A stretch of 19,461 nucleotides of DNA from an uncultured Candidatus Berkelbacteria bacterium (lineage in GTDB: Bacteria > Patescibacteriota > UBA1384 > CAILIB01): NCBI GenBank assembly GCA_937895715.1, contig CALBLZ010000083.1, positions 1-19,461 of the forward strand, in the 5' to 3' direction. The notes under the pieces are model-generated. The model saw only the letters and a list, made by a program, of their open reading frames with translations. It ran no database searches and was not told the DNA's origin. Every line of letters begins with the position of its first letter. The first letter of the stretch is position 1. Below are positions 7,336 through 15,870 of the stretch, piece after piece. The translations under genes and the position numbers were made by a program.

Positions 7336-8988
7336 GTGTATTCATCGTTCGCTGAACAAGTTTGGAAACCACGAAGTAGTGTTCGACTGCGCTTTGCAAT
7401 AGCACAGGGATTTTTTGTCACGGTCATTATTGGGCTCCTGGCAGTAACCCTTTTTTTTACCGTTCGGCCGCGCTTCGTAAAAATCACTGACGGCTCCTAC
7501 AAAATCCTGGTGAACAACCTGGTTGCCAGTGTGTACCCATCATTCGAAGGTGATCGCCCAGACGAAGTTCGAAAGGCGTTGCAGCGGGTTGAAGGCCAAC
7601 AGGGGGTAAAGTACCTGCTCCTGGTGGATCAAAACAATAAAGTCTACTACGACTCATTCTCCGGCGAACAGTCGCTCAAGGATAAAGAAGTTAAAGACGA
7701 GCTTACAGATCAAGTAATTGTCACGCGCGATACAGTTGTGGGTAAGGTTACCCGTGTGAATCCCGCCGGTGAAACGGTTACCTATTACAACTACGTTGCA
7801 GCATTCTTTAATAAGGATGTGCCGGTGTACACGCTGCGTCTTGGTGTCGAGGAAGAAGAAATTGACGGCCAGTTCAACCGACTAGCTGAGCTCTTTGTGT
7901 ACCTTGGCGCATTTGGTATCTTTGTGGGTATCCTCTCTGCGTACTTCCTTACCTCACGGCTTACACGCCCGATTATTGCCCTTACCGAATCTGCCCTGGC
8001 CATTCGCGCTGGCAACCTTAACGCTTACCCAGATATTCAAACGAACGATGAGCTCGAGCAGCTCTCACGTGAGTTTCAGGGGATGGTAGAGAAGCTAAAG
8101 CAGTTCTATTTCCAGGAATACAAACAAAAGAATGAGGCTCTTACCGCAAAAAAACGTGTAGAAGAAGTCAACACGCAGCTTAAAGAGCTAGATAAGCAAA
8201 AGACAGACTTCTTAAATACCGCCTCACACCAGTTGCGTACGCCACTCTCGATTATCCACTGGTCACTCTCACTGATTGTTGAGGAGATTTCTCGCAAAGC
8301 TGACGCTCTACCCAAAGAACACCGCGAACTGCTCGACGAAGCGCTCAAGAGCACCAAGCGCATGGTAGACATGGTTAATGATCTCCTCGATATCTCTCGT
8401 ATTGAGCAGGGTCGCAAAGAGCTCAACTGGGAGAATTCAAACTTTGGCCAAGTGTGTCGTGATCTGGTGAGTGCCCTGCAGCCCTTGGCACATAACAAAG
8501 GCCTTGAGCTTACGTACGAAGAGCGCTCAGTCATTCCCGATAGTTTCCTAGATCCTAAATCATTCTACGAGGTGGTAAATAACTTTGTAGATAACGCCGT
8601 TAAGTACACAAAGGAAGGGTTCGTTCGGGTAAGTACAGAATCGAGTACCGACGAAGTGCGCATTACCATTCAAGACAGTGGTATCGGTATGAGCGACGAA
8701 GAGAAAGCTCGATTGTTCACCAGATTTGCCCGCGGCGAAGAAGCAAGCAAAATGTTTGCTAATGGATCCGGGCTTGGTATGTTTGTGGCCCAGAGTATTC
8801 TTAAGCAACATGGTGGCTCAATTACGGTTGAATCCGAAAAAGGCAAAGGAACGGCCTTCACACTCCACCTGCCAATATACTTAGAGAAACCAGCTACAGA
8901 AGCTAAAGAATCTACTGCCCCTTCTGACGATCGTTACGCCCAGGTTGGGGCAACCGTAGAGGGCAAAGAAAAAAACGGTAAAAAATAG
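7336..8988 (+). CDS. Sensor histidine kinase (extracytoplasmic sensor, HAMP, HisKA, HATPase_c)
   Basis: A 550-residue membrane kinase. Layout: membrane helix 1 (about 20-43), an extracytoplasmic sensor domain (about 45-183) with the look of a single Cache fold (VKYLLLVDQNNKVYYDS), membrane helix 2 (about 186-208), HAMP linker (about 209-262; TSRLTRPIIALTESA), a coiled coil (about 265-290), the H-box with H298 in ASHQLRTPLS, and an intact ATP-binding domain: N-box NNFVDNAVKYT (from N415), G1 DSGIGM, F-box LFTRFARGE, G2 GSGLGMFVA. All catalytic motifs are present, in contrast to the divergent pseudokinase at 5444-6601. The C-terminal ~40 residues are polar. It starts at GTG 7336 behind a good Shine-Dalgarno. 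The partner is the receiver protein just upstream. The signal sensed is unknown. Confidence 0.93.
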   Translation: MYSSFAEQVWKPRSSVRLRFAIAQGFFVTVIIGLLAVTLFFTVRPRFVKITDGSYKILVNNLVASVYPSFEGDRPDEVRKALQRVEGQQGVKYLLLVDQNNKVYYDSFSGEQSLKDKEVKDELTDQVIVTRDTVVGKVTRVNPAGETVTYYNYVAAFFNKDVPVYTLRLGVEEEEIDGQFNRLAELFVYLGAFGIFVGILSAYFLTSRLTRPIIALTESALAIRAGNLNAYPDIQTNDELEQLSREFQGMVEKLKQFYFQEYKQKNEALTAKKRVEEVNTQLKELDKQKTDFLNTASHQLRTPLSIIHWSLSLIVEEISRKADALPKEHRELLDEALKSTKRMVDMVNDLLDISRIEQGRKELNWENSNFGQVCRDLVSALQPLAHNKGLELTYEERSVIPDSFLDPKSFYEVVNNFVDNAVKYTKEGFVRVSTESSTDEVRITIQDSGIGMSDEEKARLFTRFARGEEASKMFANGSGLGMFVAQSILKQHGGSITVESEKGKGTAFTLHLPIYLEKPATEAKESTAPSDDRYAQVGATVEGKEKNGKK

Positions 8989-8990
8989 TC

Positions 8991-9017
8991 TCGACAGACC
9001 CTGCTTCGTGGTACACT
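8991..9017 (+). promoter_or_regulatory. Promoter of the ABC transporter-FN3-TPR operon, probably leaderless
   Basis: TCGACA at 8991-8996 may be the -35, but the spacer is only 15 bases. The -10 is extended: TGG then TACACT at 9012-9017, seven bases before the ATG at 9025. The bases between contain only AGGT as a weak Shine-Dalgarno resemblance. It lies directly after the kinase stop. Confidence 0.5.
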
Positions 9018-9024
9018 AGCAGGT

Positions 9025-9945
9025 ATGGAGACCCTGAAAATGCCTCCCGTAGATGAACGGGAGTCTCCAGAGGCTGACATCCCGCAGGAAACTGCAGCAG
9101 CCTATGAGTTTCAACAAGGAGGGAACACGTCAGTGGACCCGCTAGTTGAGGCTATCCAGCAGGAGTTAGGCAAAAGCTTACAGCCCACCGCCCAACTTGG
9201 GATGCCCGCCCTGACGACCGACGACCTCCCCTATGAGGAGGGCGAGATTTTTCGTGCAGTCAATTTAACCAAAGCCTACGGCCAAGGTGCTGCCTACCTC
9301 GAGGTAATCAAGGGGATTAGCTTTTGCGTGAAAGAAGGTGAGTATGTAGTGATCTATGGGCCGTCCGGTTCCGGTAAGTCTACCCTGCTCCACATGCTCT
9401 CAGGCTTGGAGCCACCAACCCGTGGTGAAATCAGAATTCGCAACCATGCCATCCAAAAGTTTACGGATGACGAGATGGCAATCTACCACCGTGAGGAAAT
9501 CGGCCTAGTATTTCAGAGTTTTAACCTCCTCGACTCACTTACGGCGCTCGATAATGTTGCCTTTCCACTCATGCTATCAGGCGCGCCGAGAGAATGGCGT
9601 CTGCATGAATCGTATAAGATGCTTGATAGGTTTGGCCTGGCTGAGTTTGCAGGACACTATCCAAACCAGCTTTCTGGTGGGCAGCAGCAGCGCGTAAGTT
9701 TAGCACGTGCCCTGGTGCACGATCCTGCACTACTCTTGGTGGATGAGCCGACAGGAAACCTTGATACCAAGGCGGCCGATGTGGTAATGAGTGAGATTTC
9801 TCGATTGCACCTGCAAGAAAAGCGCACGATTATCTTGGTTACCCACAACCGTGAGTTTTTGAAGCATGCAACGCGAGTGTTCTACATTCGCGATGGAACA
9901 TTAATGACCACCAACCCAGAGGTAGAAGGGGAAGAACATGAGTAG
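9025..9945 (+). CDS. ABC transporter ATP-binding protein, MacB/LolD type
   Basis: A 306-residue ATPase that powers the permease encoded next to it. After an unusual acidic extension of about 75 residues (few hydrophobics, no known domain), the nucleotide-binding domain runs from about 78 to 300: Walker A GPSGSGKST at 112-120, a Q-loop in VFQSFNLLDSLTALDN, the ABC signature LSGGQQQR from residue 216, Walker B LLLVDEPTGNLD with D240/E241, and H274 in the H-loop VTHN. The Q-loop and Walker B sequences are those of the MacB/LolD/FtsE group, which drives mechanotransmission or extrusion of lipids, peptides and lipoproteins rather than bulk import. The stop overlaps the permease ATG by eight bases. 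The extension could be a docking segment; a later start is possible, but no better Met lies between it and the domain. Confidence 0.93.
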   Translation: METLKMPPVDERESPEADIPQETAAAYEFQQGGNTSVDPLVEAIQQELGKSLQPTAQLGMPALTTDDLPYEEGEIFRAVNLTKAYGQGAAYLEVIKGISFCVKEGEYVVIYGPSGSGKSTLLHMLSGLEPPTRGEIRIRNHAIQKFTDDEMAIYHREEIGLVFQSFNLLDSLTALDNVAFPLMLSGAPREWRLHESYKMLDRFGLAEFAGHYPNQLSGGQQQRVSLARALVHDPALLLVDEPTGNLDTKAADVVMSEISRLHLQEKRTIILVTHNREFLKHATRVFYIRDGTLMTTNPEVEGEEHE

Positions 9946-11146
9946 GGTCGCCCCAATGCGCTTTACCGACATGCTCCCACTGGCCTGGGGTGCGCTTCGA
10001 CGTAATCGGCTGCGCTCAATGCTTACCATTGGTGCCATCGCTTTTGGTGTGGCGGTACTGGTGTATCTGCTCACGCTTGGGATTGGGTTGCGGGTGCTCA
10101 CAATCGATAGTGTGCGTAACTCCACCACCCTGCTTTCCTTTACCGTTACAACGGTGAACAACGATTTCTTCCCTTTGAATGATGTCGGGCTCTCCAAAGT
10201 AAGAGAAATCCCCCAGATTGCTAAAGCGCTGCCGCGCCTTACCGTTGCGGGAGAAGCTGCATTTGGAAACAAGCGTGCTTCAATCACCATTGTGGCGGTA
10301 GACCCAGACTACTTCGGTCTCGACGAGCGTTCTAAGGTGGTAACTGGGGTTCCGTTTAACGAAAGTGACACGAACGTGATGCTCGTGACTACGCAGTTCC
10401 TTCGTCTGTTCGAGCTGGATACCGCAAAGACACCGCTCATAACATTTGACCTACAAGCCGATGCAAAACGGTACGGCATCGTTGAGCCGATTAAGGATGT
10501 AATCGTCCGCGGTATTGTTGCTGACACCAGCGCTGCTGCTGTGTACGTGCCACGCCAGTACTTTGAAACTCTTCTCAAACAAGAGGGGCGACCGAACTAC
10601 GAGCATATTAAAGTACTAGTGAAAACAATCGCTGATATTGAACCTGCCTCTAGCGCGGTGATTTCCAAGGGGTACAAGGTGCAGACTGTCGTAGATACGG
10701 TGGATGATATAAATACCGTCTTTAGTTACATTCAGTGGACGCTTGGGGTCTTGGGGGCAATAGCGATTATCGTGGCTAGTATTGGTATGTTTAACACCCT
10801 TACCGTTAGCCTCCTGGAACGAACCAGAGAAATTGGTATTATGAAGGCGCTTGGCGTGCGACAGTCTGACGTGCGCAGATTGTTTCTCACGGAAGCACTA
10901 TTAATCGGGATACTTGGAGGCGCAGTAGGAATTGGCCTGGCGTTTGCTTTTCAGTACCTAACTATTCTGACGTTCCAAGTGCTGGCGCTCATCGCAGAAG
11001 GAATTGTGCCGAAGTTGTTTGTGAACGACTGGTACCTGCTTGCTTCTGCAATGGGATTCTCGGTGCTCATAGCTTCTATCACAGGAATCTATCCAGCCAA
11101 CCGAGCTGCTAAGCTCAATCCAATCCAAGCGATTCGACATGAATAA
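9938..11146 (+). CDS. ABC transporter permease, MacB/FtsX family
   Basis: A 402-residue type VII ABC permease. It has the standard arrangement: one membrane helix (about 28-50), a large extracytoplasmic domain of the MacB_PCD type (about 52-262), then three helices (about 266-290, 320-342, 366-386) forming the FtsX domain. The cytoplasmic coupling motif ERTREIGIMKALG (294-306) and the C-terminal YPANRAAKLNPIQAIRHE, both typical of this family, are present. It works as a dimer with the ATPase just upstream. GGGGAAG shortly before the ATG serves as Shine-Dalgarno, and the ATG overlaps the ATPase stop. In a cell without an outer membrane, such transporters usually handle antimicrobial peptides, lipids or surface proteins. 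The next two genes encode surface proteins and may be functional partners; this is inferred from position alone. Confidence 0.93.
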   Translation: MSRVAPMRFTDMLPLAWGALRRNRLRSMLTIGAIAFGVAVLVYLLTLGIGLRVLTIDSVRNSTTLLSFTVTTVNNDFFPLNDVGLSKVREIPQIAKALPRLTVAGEAAFGNKRASITIVAVDPDYFGLDERSKVVTGVPFNESDTNVMLVTTQFLRLFELDTAKTPLITFDLQADAKRYGIVEPIKDVIVRGIVADTSAAAVYVPRQYFETLLKQEGRPNYEHIKVLVKTIADIEPASSAVISKGYKVQTVVDTVDDINTVFSYIQWTLGVLGAIAIIVASIGMFNTLTVSLLERTREIGIMKALGVRQSDVRRLFLTEALLIGILGGAVGIGLAFAFQYLTILTFQVLALIAEGIVPKLFVNDWYLLASAMGFSVLIASITGIYPANRAAKLNPIQAIRHE

Positions 11147-12851
11147 GCTTGCCATTCAGCTCGTCCGCGCATTCTGCCTGGTGGTGCTGACTGTGCCACT
11201 GATTTTCGCAAGTTTTTTGCCAGGTATTGCAGCCACACCTGACGATGCGCCATCAAGATTTGAATCGAGTAACTACACCCTAGACTCGGTGTTTTTTGGC
11301 AATACCGGAGTTGTGTACAGTGCAACAGCGTCAATTCCGCCAATAATCACTGAGCAACCAACGGCGATAAACATTACAACCGTTACCGCAAGTATCACCT
11401 GGAAAACGGATAAAACGAGCAGTTCTGTGGTGTTCTTAGGAACCGCTAGCGGGAGTTACACCACGCAATTTGGAGAGTTGATTCCAGCAAGCTATGTCAG
11501 TACCCACGTGGTACCGATGGAGCGGTTAATCAAGGGGACAAAGTATTTCTACAAGGTTCGATCCGTAGATATTGATGGAAATTCAGTTGAATCTCCAGAG
11601 AAAACGTTTGAAACCGACCCGGGTGATATTATTCCCCCAGTAATTACCACCGGGCCGTTTATTTCGATCGATTCAGCAAGTCTTGTAACCATAACATGGG
11701 AGACCAACGAAGTTGCAAGCACGGTTGTTGAGTATGGCACAAGTGATGTCACGGAGAACGCCATTGGTCGCGCGGATGATCTCACCCTATTTCACCAGGT
11801 TAGAATCTCGGGTTTGCAGCCTGCACAGGCCTATACCTGGCGGGTGAAAACTCGTGACGCGTCGGGAAACACTACGCTTAGCGCAGAAACGGCGCTATCT
11901 ACGCCAAACTCTCCGTTCATCTCTGGGTTCTCGGTTACAGACGTTACGTTAACCTCGGCAGTTGTGCAGTGGACTACCTCTACATCTAGTACTACCGTGG
12001 TGGAAATGGGAACGTCGAGTGCTACATATGACACTAAGTTCGAAGAGTCTGCATCTTCTACATCGCACCTTATGCGTCTTACGGGGTTGGTTAGCGGTAC
12101 TACCTACTACCTGCGTGTGTCGGGTGTAGACCAAGCAGGAAACCTGCTGCAGTCTGATGAAAAAGTCTTTGCTACAGTAGTTATTCCTCAAATCTTCGAC
12201 TTCACAGTTTCTCAGATTACTGCTGATAGCGCTCTCTTAACCTGGCGCTCGTCAAGTAATATTGATGAACTGCTGCGATATGAAATTAAGGATCACCCCG
12301 ACAAAAGCTTCATCGGAAAACGCTTCAGTGGAGGTAATGACGCCCTGGTAACCGAACACATCTACCAACTAACGGATCTGGAAAGTGCTGCTGCGTATAC
12401 GGTTGCATCGGTAGGTAAGGACATCTTTGGTAACCAAGCACTTTCACCGACCCTCTCATTTACTACGCTGCCGGATGGAACACCGCCAGAAATTTTGAAT
12501 ATTCGTAACGATACAACCATCGATTTGGGAAGTCGTCAGACAGTCCAGGTGTTGGTATCGGCTGAGTGTTCAGAATTGTGTAAGGTTGTAATTGAGTATG
12601 GTCCGGGTGCAAGTGGCCCATACGACAAGAAAGTTGAGACAGACAACACCTTTAGTCGAGCAAAGTTTCTGGTTATCCCTGGTCTTGAACCAGGGCAGTC
12701 GTACCACTTTAGAATTGTGGCTCGTGACCGCACCGGGAATATTGCTAATAGCCCAGACTACTTAGTGCTTGCGCCAGTGCAACCAATATCACTACTTGAT
12801 CTTATCTTTGGACAAATCCGCAATAACTTTGGTTGGCTTGGCCAACTCTAG
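11139..12851 (+). CDS. Secreted protein with five fibronectin type III-like repeats
   Basis: A 570-residue exported protein. Residues 1-32 are a signal peptide (hydrophobic 9-28, likely cleavage after GIAA). A short segment with the pattern SSNYTLDSVFFGNTG (43-57) follows; a similar S-x-Y-x-L motif opens the mature part of the protein at 17232. Then come five FN3-like repeats at about 67-158, 165-255, 258-346, 349-443 and 447-545. The first four carry a Trp in the B-strand (W88, W187, W278, W369), and the repeats contain the L-x-P/S-G-x-x-Y-x-x-R-V pattern before the last strands, resembling the N-terminal domain of purple acid phosphatases. No catalytic domain and no sorting motif are seen. 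The ATG overlaps the permease stop (ATGAATAA), so it is coupled to the transporter. Likely role: adhesion or scaffolding outside the cell. Confidence 0.87.
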   Translation: MNKLAIQLVRAFCLVVLTVPLIFASFLPGIAATPDDAPSRFESSNYTLDSVFFGNTGVVYSATASIPPIITEQPTAINITTVTASITWKTDKTSSSVVFLGTASGSYTTQFGELIPASYVSTHVVPMERLIKGTKYFYKVRSVDIDGNSVESPEKTFETDPGDIIPPVITTGPFISIDSASLVTITWETNEVASTVVEYGTSDVTENAIGRADDLTLFHQVRISGLQPAQAYTWRVKTRDASGNTTLSAETALSTPNSPFISGFSVTDVTLTSAVVQWTTSTSSTTVVEMGTSSATYDTKFEESASSTSHLMRLTGLVSGTTYYLRVSGVDQAGNLLQSDEKVFATVVIPQIFDFTVSQITADSALLTWRSSSNIDELLRYEIKDHPDKSFIGKRFSGGNDALVTEHIYQLTDLESAAAYTVASVGKDIFGNQALSPTLSFTTLPDGTPPEILNIRNDTTIDLGSRQTVQVLVSAECSELCKVVIEYGPGASGPYDKKVETDNTFSRAKFLVIPGLEPGQSYHFRIVARDRTGNIANSPDYLVLAPVQPISLLDLIFGQIRNNFGWLGQL

Positions 12852-12858
12852 GTGGAAT

Positions 12859-13629
12859 ATGGCAAAACGTCTCACCGATATTCAGAAAACACGGAAAGTA
12901 AAACCGGTTCCCGCCAGTAGTTTTGTGGTACCTGAGGTGCCAGCGACTAAGCCAGCCGCCCCTAAGGCTCCAAGAGCAAAACGTGTGCGAGGCAAAATAC
13001 GCTGGTGGCGCTGGCTTCTGGTAGTAATCTTGGTGGGGGTTTTCGGTTTTATCGTTGTTGCCCTTGGAGGTGGTGTGATTGGAGGAGTATTGCAGTATCG
13101 CGAGCTAACCAGTGTTGAAGAAGTAAGTTACTCAGCAGATGAGTTGGCAACCCAGGCAAAGAAAGCAAAAGATGAGGGCGATCTAGCGGCTGCTGAAAAA
13201 TCATATGAGCAAGCTGTTGCAAAGGAAGCAAAAGTTGATTACCAAGTGCAGCTGGCTTTGGTAAAGTACCGGCTGAAAAAATACGATGAAGCAATTACTG
13301 GGTTTAGGGCACTAATCAGGACAAGTACCGAGCCAGCTTTCTTATGGAACGGTATTGGGAACATGTACAGAGATTGGGCCTATAGCGAAAGCGCACAGCG
13401 TGCTGAACGAATCATCGAAGCCGAAACAGCCTATCGGTCAGCTTTTGGTATAGATAAAAAGTACCAGGCTGCGTACAGTAATTTGGCGCTAATGCTTGAA
13501 GAAGATAAGCAGCTTGATAAGGCAATTCGGGTGGTGGAACAAGGTGTGGCAAATACTCAGAGCCGGGAACTCCAGCAATTACTCGACCGGCTCAAGGCAG
13601 CAAAGTTGGTGCAGTCTGGTGGAAACTAG
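12859..13629 (+). CDS. Membrane-anchored TPR protein
   Basis: A 256-residue protein with a basic, Pro/Ala-rich cytoplasmic N-terminus (1-50), one membrane helix (about 51-77) and an extracytoplasmic helical domain with TPR-like units: about 93-123 (A-x-x-A-KxxGDLAAAEKSYEQAV), 126-156 (LALVKYRLKKYDEAITGF) and 201-235 (AAYSNLALMLEEDKQLDKAI), separated by an insert (165-198). TPRs bind other proteins, so this may organise the transporter or the FN3 protein at the membrane; that is an inference from the shared operon. The open frame reaches upstream to 12769 inside the FN3 gene, but the ATG at 12859 is preferred because AGGTGG (12850-12855) lies just upstream and it begins seven bases after the previous stop. 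It closes the operon that starts at 9025. Confidence 0.82.
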   Translation: MAKRLTDIQKTRKVKPVPASSFVVPEVPATKPAAPKAPRAKRVRGKIRWWRWLLVVILVGVFGFIVVALGGGVIGGVLQYRELTSVEEVSYSADELATQAKKAKDEGDLAAAEKSYEQAVAKEAKVDYQVQLALVKYRLKKYDEAITGFRALIRTSTEPAFLWNGIGNMYRDWAYSESAQRAERIIEAETAYRSAFGIDKKYQAAYSNLALMLEEDKQLDKAIRVVEQGVANTQSRELQQLLDRLKAAKLVQSGGN

Positions 13630-13638
13630 GGCACTAGT

Positions 13639-13667
13639 TTGCATGGCCCTGAGTAGTGGCGTAAACT
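13639..13667 (+). promoter_or_regulatory. Possible promoter of the secreted beta-rich protein gene at 13708
   Basis: TTGCAT at 13639-13644 and TAAACT at 13662-13667 are 17 bases apart, giving a start near 13674 and a leader of about 34 bases. The -35 is only a half match. This gene lacks the extended -10 next to the ATG seen at other transcription-unit heads in the window. Confidence 0.35.
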
Positions 13668-13707
13668 ATTTGTAAGTACACGCAGTCTCATTTAAGTATT
13701 CCAACTT

Positions 13708-14802
13708 ATGTTTCTTAAACCCACTCAACGGATTGTAACCTTGGCTATTTGCCTACTCATGGTTACGAGCTTCTCATACGTTGCACCAGCTGCCTACGCT
13801 GCTAACCTTACCTCTGCAAGCGTTACCCTGAGTGATTCTCGGCCGAGTCAGGCGAGCACCACATACACTACAAGGTTTACCTTTCCAAGCACTACGGCCA
13901 TTCGGTGTATTCGCATTCAGCTTGCCACTACAGCCTCAGGTGCTTTTTCCGCTCCAACAGCTTTGTTGAGCACGTCAGCAGCAAAGGGCACAATTACCGG
14001 CGGCGGCCTCACTGATGGCAACTGGACCCTCGACAATACCGTAAACGGTGATCTCAGGCTGACTGCAGCAGCGCCGCAGACTCCAACTGCCACAGCTGCC
14101 ACTATTCCAATTACTACCATTACCAACCCGAGTGGTGCTGGACTTACCAATGGAACCTTCTTTGCGCGGTTAAATACGTACACCAGTAACGACTGTTCAA
14201 CTGGCGCGACAGATGGTGTGGTTGTAACACTCGCGGTAACCAGCGGTGTAACAATTACCGCCGTCGTCGACCCAATCCTTACCTTTACCATGGCGGGCCA
14301 CACTACTGCAGTCAAAACTACGATCACTCCAGATGTCAGCTGCTCTTCGTCTGCTACTGCTGTTTCCTTCCCGTCAACCATGACACTAGCTACTACCTAC
14401 TACTGCGCACAGCGCATGACGGTAAGTACGAATGCCTCGCTTGGCTATACAGTTACAGCCCGTGGTACGGTTGCGGGTGATGACATGGTAAACCAAATTA
14501 ACGGTGCAGAAACTGTCACTGATCATTCTGGCTCTAACGCTACCCCAGCTGCGTTTGGTACACCTACCGAAAGTTTCGGCTATACTTCGAGTGATGGTGT
14601 GCTCGGAACAGGTACTACAACCCGTTTTGCAGCTGCTGACACATTCGCCGGTTTCAGTAATACTGCATCTGAGGTCGCCTTTAGTGCAACACCAGTTGCA
14701 AGTGAAACAACCGATATTGCTTACGGATTCCGATTTGGACCACTTACAGCCTCAGGTACCTACCAGACAACGCTTGTTTACACAGCAACTCCTCTCTACT
14801 AA
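13708..14802 (+). CDS. Secreted beta-rich surface protein with ATP-x-aromatic C-terminus
   Basis: A 364-residue exported protein of unknown family. Residues 1-31 are a clear signal peptide, cleaved probably after AYA. The mature part is Thr/Ser/Ala-rich and predicted as beta strands. Four cysteines (C67, C163, C212, C233) could form disulfides. Around residue 238 it has VSTNASLGYTV, followed by FGYTSSDGV near 290, and it ends abruptly with YQTTLVYTATPLY. The protein at 17232 has the matching order ISTHAANGVTV, FGFRSDSV and a final IATPNF and nearly the same length, so the two look like diverged paralogues. The final strand recalls the C-terminal strand of WxL surface domains of Gram-positive bacteria, and one WTL occurs at 106-108, but a true WxL domain is not established. 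The next gene encodes a DUF916-like membrane protein, the usual neighbour of WxL proteins. Confidence 0.78.
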   Translation: MFLKPTQRIVTLAICLLMVTSFSYVAPAAYAANLTSASVTLSDSRPSQASTTYTTRFTFPSTTAIRCIRIQLATTASGAFSAPTALLSTSAAKGTITGGGLTDGNWTLDNTVNGDLRLTAAAPQTPTATAATIPITTITNPSGAGLTNGTFFARLNTYTSNDCSTGATDGVVVTLAVTSGVTITAVVDPILTFTMAGHTTAVKTTITPDVSCSSSATAVSFPSTMTLATTYYCAQRMTVSTNASLGYTVTARGTVAGDDMVNQINGAETVTDHSGSNATPAAFGTPTESFGYTSSDGVLGTGTTTRFAAADTFAGFSNTASEVAFSATPVASETTDIAYGFRFGPLTASGTYQTTLVYTATPLY

Positions 14803-14808
14803 TTTGTT

Positions 14809-14837
14809 TTGACAGCCTGGGGGGCGGCTGCCAATCT
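14809..14837 (+). promoter_or_regulatory. Promoter of the DUF916-like/dockerin/cohesin operon, probably leaderless
   Basis: TTGACA at 14809-14814 is a perfect -35. After 17 bases comes CAATCT at 14832-14837, preceded by TGC (TG at 14829-14830), an extended -10. Five bases separate it from the ATG at 14843, so the mRNA would start at about the initiation codon. The spacer holds a short inverted repeat, described separately. Confidence 0.6.
14813..14830. repeat. Inverted repeat inside a promoter spacer
   Basis: CAGCC at 14813-14817 and GGCTG at 14826-14830 are exact inverted arms around TGGGGGGC. The left arm overlaps the last two bases of the -35 and the right arm contains the TG of the extended -10. 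It could be an operator. It is unlikely to be a terminator because no T-run follows. Five-base arms can occur by chance. Confidence 0.3.
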
Positions 14838-14842
14838 GTATC

Positions 14843-15868
14843 ATGCCTTCACGCCGCATCTCTAGCCGAATTATCCTGACAGCACTGCTTGTACTGTCAG
14901 GATTTTGGGTAGCTCCGGCTGCTGCAGCTGATTCGGTAGTTGGCTTAACACTCACCCCACCATCATTCGATATTACCGTTAACCCGGGGGATGTGGTTGA
15001 AGAGACGATTCGGCTACGCAACCAGTCAAACGATACGGTGCGCTACATTCCAGTAGTTGAACGCTTCACCGTTGAGGGTAGCGAAGGTGTGCCACAGCTC
15101 CACCAGGGAGAAGAAGATGAGCCGGGGAATATAGCCAAGTGGTTCAGCTTTTCTGACTCTGAAATTTCTCTTACACCACAGCAAACAACGTCGACCAAGT
15201 TTGTCCTCACTATTCCAAAAGATGCGGCTCCTGGTAGCTACTTTGCTTCAATCATCTACCAAGCTAAGTCCGTAGGTAGTTCGGCAGCTACAGGCGCTCA
15301 GGTTGTCCAGCGTGTTGGCTCGCTTATGATTCTAACGGTCCGTGGTAATGCAACCGAGAAGGCTTCGATCACAAGCTTTAGTGCGCGTCGCTATACAGGT
15401 GACTGGGAGGAATCACCGAGTACTGATCCAAGCAAGACCGTACTGGTTGCCCGCAACGATCCGTTCAAGCTCGGTATGAGCGACTCCTACATCAACAACG
15501 GTCCGATGGCATTTGACCTGTTTGTCCAAAACCAGGGGAACGTTAACGTGCGTCCAGTTGGCACCATGGCTATCTACAACATGTTCGGCAAAAAGGTTGC
15601 TGAGCAAATTCTTGATGGAAAGAATGTCTTTCCTGGTAAGGATCGACGCATGACCATCATCTGGCCAGAAAAGAATCCGTGGGGCATCTACTACACCGCA
15701 AAGTTTGTTGCGGTATACGGTACCGGAAACCAGCCGCTCATTGCTGAAGTGAGTTTCTTTGCTTTTCCTTGGCTGCCAGTTGTGATCGGGGCATTAATCT
15801 TAGTTCTGGTGATAGTTGCGCGACGTCGCATCGCGCTTGCTTTTAGAGTTCTGACGAAAGGACACTAA
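14843..15868 (+). CDS. DUF916/WxL-interacting-like membrane-anchored surface protein
   Basis: A 341-residue exported protein. The signal peptide (1-29) ends in APAAAA-DS. The mature part starts GLTLTPPSFDITVNPGDVVEETIRLRN, the style of an Ig-like NEW3/DUF916 N-terminal domain, with a PGSYFASIIYQ strand near 133-143 and VGSLMILTVRGN near 159-170. A second Ig-like domain follows (about 215-300; FVQNQGNVNVRPVGTM, then WGIYYTAKFVAVYG). It ends with a membrane helix (about 311-329) and a short basic tail, so both domains face outside. In Firmicutes this architecture (DUF916 plus DUF3324 plus C-terminal helix) anchors WxL proteins to peptidoglycan or membrane; here the assignment is by architecture only. 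It heads an operon with the dockerin and cohesin-like genes. The protein at 18345 is a paralogue. Confidence 0.77.
   Translation: MPSRRISSRIILTALLVLSGFWVAPAAAADSVVGLTLTPPSFDITVNPGDVVEETIRLRNQSNDTVRYIPVVERFTVEGSEGVPQLHQGEEDEPGNIAKWFSFSDSEISLTPQQTTSTKFVLTIPKDAAPGSYFASIIYQAKSVGSSAATGAQVVQRVGSLMILTVRGNATEKASITSFSARRYTGDWEESPSTDPSKTVLVARNDPFKLGMSDSYINNGPMAFDLFVQNQGNVNVRPVGTMAIYNMFGKKVAEQILDGKNVFPGKDRRMTIIWPEKNPWGIYYTAKFVAVYGTGNQPLIAEVSFFAFPWLPVVIGALILVLVIVARRRIALAFRVLTKGH
15857..15862 (+). promoter_or_regulatory. Shine-Dalgarno of the dockerin gene
   Basis: AAAGGA at 15857-15862, eight bases before the ATG at 15871 and within the end of the preceding gene. It supports this start and shows SD-led translation within the operon. 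Confidence 0.6.
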
Positions 15869-15870
15869 TC

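Noticed and set aside
7001..7405. Antisense open frame (134 codons) across the response regulator tail and kinase start
   Set aside because: Trp/Cys/Arg-rich low-quality translation overlapping two well-supported genes; an artefact of the Pro/Ala-rich tail.
13628..13650. AGGGC ... GCCCT inverted repeat after the TPR gene as a terminator
   Set aside because: The stem is five bases with a 13-base loop and no T-run follows; it probably overlaps a promoter instead.
13917..14381. Long antisense open frame (154 codons) within the 13708 gene
   Set aside because: Its Val/Ala-rich translation is the shadow of a Thr/Ala-rich gene; the sense product has a clear signal peptide and a paralogue.
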